In this document: piece after piece, positions 1 to 6,975 of the stretch
Layout: the number at the start of each line of letters is the position of its first letter
Numbering within the stretch: the stretch's first letter is position 1
NCBI RefSeq assembly: GCF_018860345.1
Contig: NZ_JAHKPJ010000023.1
Span: 1-39,830, forward strand
Origin: Psychrosphaera sp. F3M07
Lineage (GTDB): Bacteria > Pseudomonadota > Gammaproteobacteria > Enterobacterales > Alteromonadaceae
Length of the DNA: 39,830 bases
Direction of reading: 5' to 3'
The notes under the pieces: model-generated
What the model was told of the DNA's origin: nothing
What the model saw: the letters and a program-made list of their open reading frames with translations, nothing else
Databases searched by the model: none
Position numbers and translations under genes: made by a program

Positions 1-19
1 TTATTTCGGGGGCAGATCA

Positions 20-54
20 GTTTCGAGTTTCGAGTTTCGAGTTTCGAGTTTCGA
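20..54. repeat. Five perfect tandem copies of heptamer GTTTCGA
   Basis: Five uninterrupted copies of GTTTCGA run from 20 to 54 and are followed by an A-rich stretch. The repeat lies 39 bases beyond the stop of the RegA-like regulator, in non-coding DNA at the window edge. The period is seven, so copy-number change would not matter for a reading frame here. Such short intergenic tandem repeats usually vary between strains. No function can be read from it. Confidence 0.9.
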
Positions 55-93
55 AAAAATTAAAAGAAGAGCGAGTAACTGAAAAGGGTTTTG

Positions 94-666
94 TTAATTG
101 GCTTGTGGTTTTTTTGCTAACTTACGTTGAAGTGTTCGGCGGTGCATTCCAAGCTGTCTGGCCGTTTCAGATATATTGCCTTGGTTCACTTTTAACACTT
201 GTTGAATATGCTCCCACTCCATACGGGCTGGTGACATACTAGGTTCAATATTGTGTTTGCCCTTACTTGCTCCTTGGTCAGCGGTTTTTACTCCACCTTG
301 TAAGGTAGCCAGTAAACTTGCACCATCAATTGGTTTAGATAAATAGTCATCCGCGCCAGATTTAATGGACTCAACCGCCGTAGCAATGCTGGCATAACCC
401 GTCAATAAAATAATGCGGCTATTGGGTAATAACTGTCTTAATTGGGGCAAGATATGAATGCCATTGTCATCACCCACTTTCATATCTAATAATACATATT
501 CAGGGCTTATTTTTTCAGCTAACTCAAGACCGGACTGCGTAGTGTGGGTAATATCAACTTGATAATCATGCCGTTCTAATCTGCGCGCTAGCACAGCCGC
601 GAAGCTCTCGTCATCTTCTATGATCAACAATTTTTTATTAATAGGCTCCGCTATCAAATCAGACAT
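94..666 (-). CDS. regA: RegA/ActR/PrrA-family redox response regulator
   Basis: A 190-residue response regulator, the usual RegA size. The receiver domain (about 12-125) has the acidic pocket E17-D18-D19, phospho-acceptor D61, T89 and K111. The C-terminus is a Fis-type helix-turn-helix (about 150-186) containing SETARQLGMHRRTLQRKLAK, which closely matches the highly conserved DNA-binding helix of RegA/PrrA. ATG at 666 overlaps the kinase stop by 8 bases, so the pair is translationally coupled. By family, RegA controls respiration and redox genes. Here it is the last gene of a run containing an MbnP/MbnH-like pair, whose promoter carries a GCGAC/GTCGC palindrome fitting this regulator type. 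Autoregulation is an inference. Confidence 0.93.
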   Translation of the reverse strand: MSDLIAEPINKKLLIIEDDESFAAVLARRLERHDYQVDITHTTQSGLELAEKISPEYVLLDMKVGDDNGIHILPQLRQLLPNSRIILLTGYASIATAVESIKSGADDYLSKPIDGASLLATLQGGVKTADQGASKGKHNIEPSMSPARMEWEHIQQVLKVNQGNISETARQLGMHRRTLQRKLAKKPQAN

Positions 667-1927
667 TATCCAACTCCGGCTGTGCAGCTAATAGAGGTAA
701 TGTGACTTCAGCAACAGCCCCGCCTTGTTGATGATTATATAGTTTTAACTGACCACCTAACTTATCTAAAGTGACATGTGATAAAAATACCCCCATACCT
801 AAACCATGTTTGCTGTCCACCAACTCACTGCCCAACTGTAATAATGTGTCGTTTGCAAAGCCAACTCCGTGATCTCGGATACTGATCACAATCGTGTTAT
901 TAGCTATGTGTGGAGCAACGGTTATTTCAATATGGGAATCATTCGGGTTGTCAGTTTTACTCGCCAGTACTGCATTTTGGATCAGATTTAACAAAGCGGG
1001 CATTAAAATGGGAGCCACCATTAACGACAAATTAGCCAGCTCGCCAACCTGCCAAATCACCTTAGTGCTGGGAAAGCTCAATTGAACTTCTTGGCGTAAA
1101 TCATTAATAAATTGTTGTGAGCCTAAACACTGTTTTGCGTTGTTTTTCACTTGTTCTGCCATGGCCCTAAAGTCATCTAAATGGCGTCTACATACATTTA
1201 GCTCTTGGTCTAACTGATTAAACAAAGATTCATCATAGGTTTGAATATCTTGTAATTCTTCCGAGATTAAATGCACGGTACCTAATGGCGTGGCTAATCG
1301 GTGGGCAAATTGTGCGGCGGCGGCCCCTAAAGATAACAACTGCTCTTGGCGTAATTGATCTTCACGTTGTTTACTCACCAATTTTTCTTGTTTGTTCACG
1401 GCCTTGATCAATGAGGCTACAACTAACACCACCACAAAGGCAGACAATAAAAAATTAAGCCACATGCCAAATAAGTGCTGTTCCATATTCATGTGGTGTA
1501 AATCATGAGGACTTAAGGTTAACAATAAACCTGAATAAGCGCTCATCGCCAACAATGTCACCACCAATAACAGGTGTTTAGGTAAAGTGACGGAAGCTAT
1601 TGCTATGGGCAATAACAGCAGTGATACAAACGGATTAGATGCGCCACCACTAAAATACAACAAAGCCGTTAAAAACAAGATGTCCATCACAACTTGAATA
1701 AAGTAGGCATTGATACTGACATTTCGATTGGTGCGGTACAGGTAAACAAACATTACATTTAATGCTGTTTCTATTGCCACAATGGCGTATAAAGTTAAAA
1801 AAGGTAATTCAGATTGGATCCAAAATTGGGATAATAAAATAGCAATCAGCTGCAAAACGATGAATGAAAATCTCGCTTTTACTATTGGCCTAATCTGCTG
1901 ACTGCTTTTTATGGTTTTGCTCTGCAT
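659..1927 (-). CDS. regB: RegB/PrrB-family redox sensor histidine kinase
   Basis: Membrane histidine kinase of 422-424 residues with about six hydrophobic segments in the first 175. Numbering is from the GTG at 1933; the ATG two codons in (1927) is taken as start, as neither has a clear ribosome site. The loop motif GGASNPF (96-102) matches the GGxxNPF quinone-binding motif of RegB. The phospho-acceptor is H211 in AHRLATPLGTV, typical of RegB. C248 in NVCRRHLDDF lies where RegB kinases carry their redox-active cysteine. The ATP-binding part shows NLIQNA (316-321), DHGVGF (354-359) and GLGMGVFL (377-384). It probably reads quinone pool or redox state and phosphorylates the overlapping RegA-like protein. 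Confidence 0.92.
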   Translation of the reverse strand: MQSKTIKSSQQIRPIVKARFSFIVLQLIAILLSQFWIQSELPFLTLYAIVAIETALNVMFVYLYRTNRNVSINAYFIQVVMDILFLTALLYFSGGASNPFVSLLLLPIAIASVTLPKHLLLVVTLLAMSAYSGLLLTLSPHDLHHMNMEQHLFGMWLNFLLSAFVVVLVVASLIKAVNKQEKLVSKQREDQLRQEQLLSLGAAAAQFAHRLATPLGTVHLISEELQDIQTYDESLFNQLDQELNVCRRHLDDFRAMAEQVKNNAKQCLGSQQFINDLRQEVQLSFPSTKVIWQVGELANLSLMVAPILMPALLNLIQNAVLASKTDNPNDSHIEITVAPHIANNTIVISIRDHGVGFANDTLLQLGSELVDSKHGLGMGVFLSHVTLDKLGGQLKLYNHQQGGAVAEVTLPLLAAQPELDNV

Positions 1928-1959
1928 CGACACTGCGCTTTTGTATTGAGTTAGCGGAT

Positions 1960-3165
1960 TTATAACAGTTTATGTTGCCAAATCAAACCTAAAGACCAGT
2001 ATTGTTGCGTTTTGTCTAATCCATCTTGGTATGACTGAGTTTTGTCGCTGACCGATTCAATGCGTAAAGTGAAATCAGCATTCCACTGCCAATGGTACCC
2101 AAACATTAACCTTTGTGGTTCAAAGCCTTGGTTGTATAAACCTTGTTGTTCGATTAACGAGGTACTGGCATCAGTAAACTTATTGTTGATAGCCAAATAT
2201 TCTTGCTGGACAAAAAACTTATGGGTTTGGTAGTTGACCCCTAACATGAAGCGATACCCATCTAAAGTTTGATCTATACCTGCACTTTGTGTTGTGTCTT
2301 CTATTTTTCCATCTTGCTCACTGTGCATCCATTCCCATTGAGCTAACCATAAAAAGTCGTCATTTACTTGCTGAGATAACAATACATAACTGCCCGCCAT
2401 GGCCACATCGCCGGTGAAGCGGACATCAGGCGCCGTGATTGTAGTCGCAGAATGACTATGGCCGCTGTCGTAACGACTGTCTATTCGTTGTTCCGCTTTG
2501 CCTGCAGAGTACCAACTCGCCACATCGGTTTTAACGCCGTAAATAAAACCATGATAACGAACAAAACCTGCAACGTTGCCTTTGCTTGAGCTGGTTGGCC
2601 AACTATCGCCATTCCATGCTTCTAATCCCACTTCAAGTTCGTGCCAATACCAGTTTGCTTTTACGCCGGTATCTTTATGATGACCACCAAAAAATGCTTC
2701 AGCTAATAGAGGTTTAGTATTAAATTCATCTTGTGAGGAGTGGTAATTAGCTGTGGGTGTTACATCTGTCGCCGTCTTGCCCACATCAATTTTTAAAATG
2801 CTGTTTTCAAATTTAAAGTATTTACCAAACCAATAGTTTTCCAGCTCTAACTCACCTTCTCCTTGATGTTGATGAAAACCAATTTTGCTGCCTAAGTAAT
2901 AATCACCTTCTAGGTTAAGGCGGCCAAATAATTGTAAATCATTAATGGCTGTCCCAGAAGATTGGGGGGTGGACTCACCTCCTAACATAACTCCAGGAAT
3001 TAACCATGCTTGATCATTTGCCACTATCGATGTGTTTTGCACACCCATTGCGCTTTTTAACAATAATTGTGATGGCATATCAATAAAGCTTGGCTCATGT
3101 GCCATGACAGTCGAAACCGACAGCAAACTTGTAGCTAATAATATATAGGGGGTAATTTTTCGCAT
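1960..3165 (-). CDS. Outer-membrane beta-barrel protein in the MbnP/MbnH operon
   Basis: About 401 residues. An in-frame start exists at 3219, but ATG 3165 is preferred: it gives a clean signal peptide (MRKITPYILLATSLLSVSTVMA, then HEPSF) and begins 4 bases after the upstream stop. The rest is rich in alternating aromatic/polar beta-strand sequence (for example HWQWNADFTLRIESVSD) and ends in YWSLGLIWQHKLL, consistent with a porin-like barrel. I cannot name the family. Its place behind the metal-handling pair suggests passage or sensing of the same ligand at the outer membrane, which is inference only. Confidence 0.75.
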   Translation of the reverse strand: MRKITPYILLATSLLSVSTVMAHEPSFIDMPSQLLLKSAMGVQNTSIVANDQAWLIPGVMLGGESTPQSSGTAINDLQLFGRLNLEGDYYLGSKIGFHQHQGEGELELENYWFGKYFKFENSILKIDVGKTATDVTPTANYHSSQDEFNTKPLLAEAFFGGHHKDTGVKANWYWHELEVGLEAWNGDSWPTSSSKGNVAGFVRYHGFIYGVKTDVASWYSAGKAEQRIDSRYDSGHSHSATTITAPDVRFTGDVAMAGSYVLLSQQVNDDFLWLAQWEWMHSEQDGKIEDTTQSAGIDQTLDGYRFMLGVNYQTHKFFVQQEYLAINNKFTDASTSLIEQQGLYNQGFEPQRLMFGYHWQWNADFTLRIESVSDKTQSYQDGLDKTQQYWSLGLIWQHKLL

Positions 3166-3169
3166 GGGA

Positions 3170-4372
3170 TCATTCTTCAAAAGGGTTGGAAAACTTGGGT
3201 GACGTAATAAACTCTTCATCGGTAAGAGACTCTAAAAATGCGATAACCGCATCAATTTCTTCATCGGTCGCGTCGAACCCCTGAATTAAACCTGACTTAA
3301 GTGGACTTAAACGTCCGTCTCCCGCATTAATACCGGACTCAGTTAAACTGCCACCTCTCGCATAATGCTCTATGACTTCCCGTAACGTTGCGATACTGCC
3401 ATCGTGCATATAAGGCGCGGTTAACTCGATATTCCTTAAGCTCTGCGGCCTAAAAAAGCCTTTATCTGCAGGATTAAGTGATAAATCATACAAACCTTGA
3501 TCATCACTTGGGTAACTGCCATCTCCGCCTACATTATATAAACCATTATTAAAAAATGGGAACTGGATGGCATCACTGGCGGTATTGGCGTCTCGGTAAG
3601 AAGATGAAAAATTAATGCCTGAATGACAATGAAAACACTCAAACTTTTCACCATTAAATAACTGAAAACCCTTGATCTGTTGCTGAGTTAACGCTGACTT
3701 ATCACCCGCTAAATATTGATCGTATGGGCTGGATGCACTGATCATCGTTCTGACAAAACTTGCCAGTGAAAAGATGATCTTATTCATTGTGATATTTGAA
3801 TCACTGTCTGGAAACGCCATAGCAAACATTTCTACATATTGAGGGTCTTGTTCAAAGCGCAATAAAACTTCATCGAGCTTTGCATCTGTGACCCCTAGCT
3901 CTATTGGGTTATCAGCTCGAATTGGTACATTTAACTGATCTTCAAGTTCTAAAAAGCCATCATTACTCCAGGTTAAGGTGGAGTGATAAATAACATTGGC
4001 TAAGCCTTGGCTGTTTCTGACCAACTGATGACCGGTTGAACCTAACGGTTGTGCAATACCGTCGGCAAACGCTAATGATTGGTTATGACATGACGCACAA
4101 GATTGTGCTTGGTTGGCAGAGAGCCTTGGGTCGTAAAATAAAAAACGTCCCAGTTGGATTTTGGCATTAGTTAACGGGTTAAAATCTGGAATCGCTGGTG
4201 TGGGCATATGATCAGGAAGATCTAATATCTCTCTGACTGAGCGATTGTCACTACTGGTTTCAATGATGGTACTAGAATCTTGTTCGCACCCAGTTACACA
4301 AAACAATGCAGCACTCAAAGACACAATACGTATTAACAAACCGATTTTTAAAGTTCTCAAGATAGTTCTCAA
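3170..4372 (-). CDS. MbnH-like di-heme cytochrome c peroxidase/MauG-family lipoprotein
   Basis: A 400-residue periplasmic di-heme protein. A lipobox VTGC puts the lipidated cysteine at 29. Two heme c sites are visible: CASCH at 92-96 and CFHCH at 246-250, with a downstream APYMHDGS motif (329-336) typical of the second-heme environment. Length and motifs fit the TIGR04039 'metallo-mystery pair' di-heme enzyme, whose studied member MbnH oxidises a tryptophan of its partner MbnP. The partner lies immediately upstream (4429-5421). No ATG is available near the N-terminus: TTG at 4372 opens the frame, and a second TTG at 4360 has GAGAA upstream and is equally plausible. Confidence 0.88.
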   Translation of the reverse strand: MRTILRTLKIGLLIRIVSLSAALFCVTGCEQDSSTIIETSSDNRSVREILDLPDHMPTPAIPDFNPLTNAKIQLGRFLFYDPRLSANQAQSCASCHNQSLAFADGIAQPLGSTGHQLVRNSQGLANVIYHSTLTWSNDGFLELEDQLNVPIRADNPIELGVTDAKLDEVLLRFEQDPQYVEMFAMAFPDSDSNITMNKIIFSLASFVRTMISASSPYDQYLAGDKSALTQQQIKGFQLFNGEKFECFHCHSGINFSSSYRDANTASDAIQFPFFNNGLYNVGGDGSYPSDDQGLYDLSLNPADKGFFRPQSLRNIELTAPYMHDGSIATLREVIEHYARGGSLTESGINAGDGRLSPLKSGLIQGFDATDEEIDAVIAFLESLTDEEFITSPKFSNPFEE

Positions 4373-4389
4373 GTTAGTGATTATTGTTA

Positions 4390-4418
4390 ATTAAAATAAA
4401 AAAGGGGCCTGAGCCCCA
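4390..4418 (-). terminator. Intrinsic terminator between the MbnP-like and MbnH-like genes
   Basis: Read on the minus strand: GGGGC, loop TCAG, GCCCC, then TTTTTTATTTT. A GC-pure 5-bp stem with a uridine tract is a standard Rho-independent terminator. It follows the MbnP-like stop by 11 bases but sits inside a run of co-directional genes, so it probably attenuates rather than ends transcription. Confidence 0.8.
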
Positions 4419-4428
4419 ATAGGAAGGC

Positions 4429-5421
4429 TTATTTAAGCGTAACAACCTTGTTGCCACTTACCGTAGCGCTGCCATCTTCTGTGGCTAAACCAAGGTTATT
4501 GAATATTGGGCCGCAGTCTGCCTGCATATCTGGACTTGTTGAGTGACATGTCACAGATGGTGCGTCCATGGTCATTTCATCGTCATTTTCTGCCGTCGCA
4601 CTGTGACTTCCATGCCCACTCATTGACGCTGAAAACGCTAAGTCAGCAAGTAAGTTGTCAATGTCGATGACAACTTGATTGATATTAGGATCAAAATTAT
4701 TGAGTTCTACTTTGGCGGTATTAACAAAATCACAACGTTCTTTGTTTTCTAACGCTAATAAACCACCATCATCACCACAACCTCGGCTCCCAATATGTAA
4801 ATATCCTTCACCTTTCGAGCCCATCATACTCTCAATGGCAAAATTCATTACAAAATGACGATATCCTGAAGCCCAAGACCAATACATTTCATTTAATGGC
4901 GATGGCGCATCTTCAGCACTTTGAGTCGTGATAACCTCTTTCATAACTGCTTGAGGGACACCTAAGTCAAATGTCACTTTGTTAACACCTATGTCTAACA
5001 TCTTGCCGGTTATCATGTTATTCGTTCTAGCGGTACCTTCACCATTAGCGATAGCATCCGAGGCACAACTGCCCGTGCTGTTGCTGGTTAAATCGATTAG
5101 ACCGACAAAACCTTTATCATGATTTAACTGAAAGTCATTGTCGTTAAATGTTATTTCAATTTGAGCCCCATACTGATCATAAAATGCCAAATTACTAACG
5201 TAAAAACGTAAATCACTCACACCAATAGAATAATGCCCTTCCGTTCCAAACCCAGACAATACAGTGTCACAACTTACTTCTTCTGACCCACTCATGGCCG
5301 TGAAATTTAACGAAAACTCCGTCATCGAGGTTTCATTTTCCATGTCACTACTGCATGCGTTTAACATAAAAACAGTCGCTAATGACAATACACTCACTTT
5401 GGTTTTAGAACTCAATTTCAT
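4429..5421 (-). CDS. MbnP-like (TIGR04052 four-Cys) metal-binding lipoprotein
   Basis: A 330-residue lipoprotein with lipobox LNAC (C23). Features match the 'metallo-mystery pair' four-Cys family: C51, C119, C215 and C230 in the body, and a conserved aromatic block MYWSWASGYRHF (179-190) with W181 and W183, candidates for the tryptophan oxidised by the partner enzyme. A C-terminal CHSTSPDMQADCGPIF block holds C292 and C303. A Met/His-rich stretch (267-286, with GHGSHS) could bind copper. It is first in the operon, with AGAGAA before ATG 5421. By family it binds a metal, copper in characterised MbnP, in the periplasm after kynurenine formation. Whether this protein is so modified is unknown. 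Confidence 0.88.
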   Translation of the reverse strand: MKLSSKTKVSVLSLATVFMLNACSSDMENETSMTEFSLNFTAMSGSEEVSCDTVLSGFGTEGHYSIGVSDLRFYVSNLAFYDQYGAQIEITFNDNDFQLNHDKGFVGLIDLTSNSTGSCASDAIANGEGTARTNNMITGKMLDIGVNKVTFDLGVPQAVMKEVITTQSAEDAPSPLNEMYWSWASGYRHFVMNFAIESMMGSKGEGYLHIGSRGCGDDGGLLALENKERCDFVNTAKVELNNFDPNINQVVIDIDNLLADLAFSASMSGHGSHSATAENDDEMTMDAPSVTCHSTSPDMQADCGPIFNNLGLATEDGSATVSGNKVVTLK

Positions 5422-5518
5422 AATATTCTCTGGTATTTGTTTAATATAAAATAAACATAGTTGCGGACTAACAACTCGTAATTTGGTTACTTGGCAATTA
5501 GTCCAACTTGATGATCGT

Positions 5519-5547
5519 ATTATGATTTTTATCTAACGAGGACTCAA
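5519..5547 (-). promoter_or_regulatory. Sigma70-type promoter of the MbnP-MbnH-barrel-RegBA operon
   Basis: On the minus strand, -35 TTGAGT (5547-5542), a 17-base spacer and -10 CATAAT (5524-5519) form a good vegetative promoter about 100 bases before ATG 5421. The palindrome at 5548-5564 directly abuts the -35 box. Confidence 0.65.
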
Positions 5548-5564
5548 TGCGACAAATTGTCGCA
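5548..5564. promoter_or_regulatory. Perfect palindrome of RegA-box type
   Basis: TGCGACAA, a central A, then TTGTCGCA: a perfect 8+1+8 inverted repeat. The GCGAC/GTCGC half-sites agree with the GCGNC/GNCGC half-sites reported for RegA/PrrA/RegR. It abuts the -35 box of the promoter for the operon that encodes a RegA-like protein. Confidence 0.7.
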
Positions 5565-5622
5565 CCTAAATAGAAGTGACGTTTTTATTAGCGTTATTTT
5601 GTAGGTTGAGTATTAACTGTGT

Positions 5623-6018
5623 TCACTCTTTATCTAAACTGTCTACCACAATGGCGCCCATAGACGCAGGCATTGTAATCACCACGATGCGATTTAATGA
5701 GGTCATGGGATCTTCAAAAAAAGGTAATTTATCCAAGCAGAATAATACTAATGCAACCACAAACGCAGTGATGATATAAGCAATCACTATACGAAACACA
5801 AAGGCAGTTTTACGTGTTGTTATATTCTTTTGAAACACACTTTGATAAGTAAACAAACCAAGGAATAAAACCGATAAACCAAACAACATAAACAAATTTA
5901 TTAATGGTAAAGTTTCACCTAACTTCCAAGCTTCTTCAGAAAATGAAATCGGCACGGCTAAAGCAAATGCACCTACAAATACTTGACTTGCGTCTTCTAC
6001 GTTAAAGCTAAATTTCAT
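5623..6018 (-). CDS. Small four-helix membrane protein, DUF2391-like
   Basis: 131 residues with four hydrophobic segments: about 12-28, 38-58, 74-96 and 108-124. Blocks such as SFSEEAWKLGETLP and the helix after it resemble DUF2391/TIGR02587 integral membrane proteins, although the protein is shorter than full-length members of that family. Function is unknown. It lies 38 bases after the periplasmic binding protein gene and is probably the third gene of the cyclase operon. The region 5565-5622 downstream shows no clear terminator. Confidence 0.65.
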   Translation of the reverse strand: MKFSFNVEDASQVFVGAFALAVPISFSEEAWKLGETLPLINLFMLFGLSVLFLGLFTYQSVFQKNITTRKTAFVFRIVIAYIITAFVVALVLFCLDKLPFFEDPMTSLNRIVVITMPASMGAIVVDSLDKE

Positions 6019-6056
6019 TTTTGGGTTACTCTTAATAAGTGAGATGGATAACGACT

Positions 6057-6926
6057 TTAATTAACGTTGTTATCAATATATTGCTCTACGTCCAACCATA
6101 AATTTTTGCGGCTTAATGGAACGTCGGGCGGCAAAAATGGATTATTTAATTCTATTAAACGTCTGTTTTTTAGATTTATCCTGGTAATGATGTCACCAAA
6201 ATGTTGTTTAAATAGTGTATTTAAACGGCCATCGGCGATGGCTAATTCGAGTCCATTTCTAATATCATTATGCAACTCCACATTTTGTTTGCTTACATAA
6301 AAATAATAAGCCGTGGGGTAATGCAGAATAATATTCGGCTCTATGATTATCCCATGGTGTTTAAACCTTTGATACTCCTCTTCTACTTCCAACATGGAAC
6401 GAGGGAAGTAATCAAACCTTTCCTTTTCTAACATGGTAAACAGGCCAAGAAACTTGCTCCCTTTTAGGACCTTAATACCATTACTTTCTAGAATTTTTGT
6501 ATCTGACCAGGTGTATAACTGTCCTGCTATATGCTGCTTAAATTCAACGTCTGTCTGTTTTTGTAAAAACATGTCTTTATTTTTTTCTAAAACCAGTGGT
6601 ACTCGCCAACCAAACAAACCTTTTAATAAAGGCAATCTTATCGGGTTTACTAATTCTTGCCGTTCTACGGTTGCACCGGCGGGGATAACATCAATCCCTT
6701 CATGATTGGCTATCAGTTTTAAAGCCCTTAATTTAGGTACATCAAAATTGATAAACTTGATTTGATATTGTTTTTCGGGCGCATAAGATAAAGCCAAGGA
6801 GAGTGCTTGGGTAAAATAGTCTGAGCGTTCTGCCCCAGACATCACAACGTCCTTCGCTTTTGCTGGATGCGCGCCTAACAAAATAAATAATAGTGCAACA
6901 ACCAGTCCTATGATTCTAAATTTCAT
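6057..6926 (-). CDS. Periplasmic solute-binding-like protein (SBP_bac_3 type)
   Basis: 289 residues with a signal peptide (MKFRIIGLVVALLFILLGAHPAKA). The mature part has the two-lobe layout of family 3 solute-binding proteins: a first lobe with IDVIPAGATVERQE, a hinge, then YYFYVSKQN and a C-terminal NGLELAIADGRLNTLFKQHFGD block typical of this fold. No transporter genes are adjacent; it follows a CHASE2 cyclase by 49 bases, with AGGT before ATG 6926. A role as stand-alone sensor or ligand presenter is possible. The ligand cannot be told from sequence. Confidence 0.82.
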   Translation of the reverse strand: MKFRIIGLVVALLFILLGAHPAKAKDVVMSGAERSDYFTQALSLALSYAPEKQYQIKFINFDVPKLRALKLIANHEGIDVIPAGATVERQELVNPIRLPLLKGLFGWRVPLVLEKNKDMFLQKQTDVEFKQHIAGQLYTWSDTKILESNGIKVLKGSKFLGLFTMLEKERFDYFPRSMLEVEEEYQRFKHHGIIIEPNIILHYPTAYYFYVSKQNVELHNDIRNGLELAIADGRLNTLFKQHFGDIITRINLKNRRLIELNNPFLPPDVPLSRKNLWLDVEQYIDNNVN

Positions 6927-6975
6927 ACATTACCTAGTTTAATGACCCTAACTTATTCAACGTCAAATAAGGTCT

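Noticed and set aside
20-54. Possible CRISPR fragment from repeated units at the window start
   Set aside because: The 7-base units are contiguous with no spacers; it is a simple tandem repeat.
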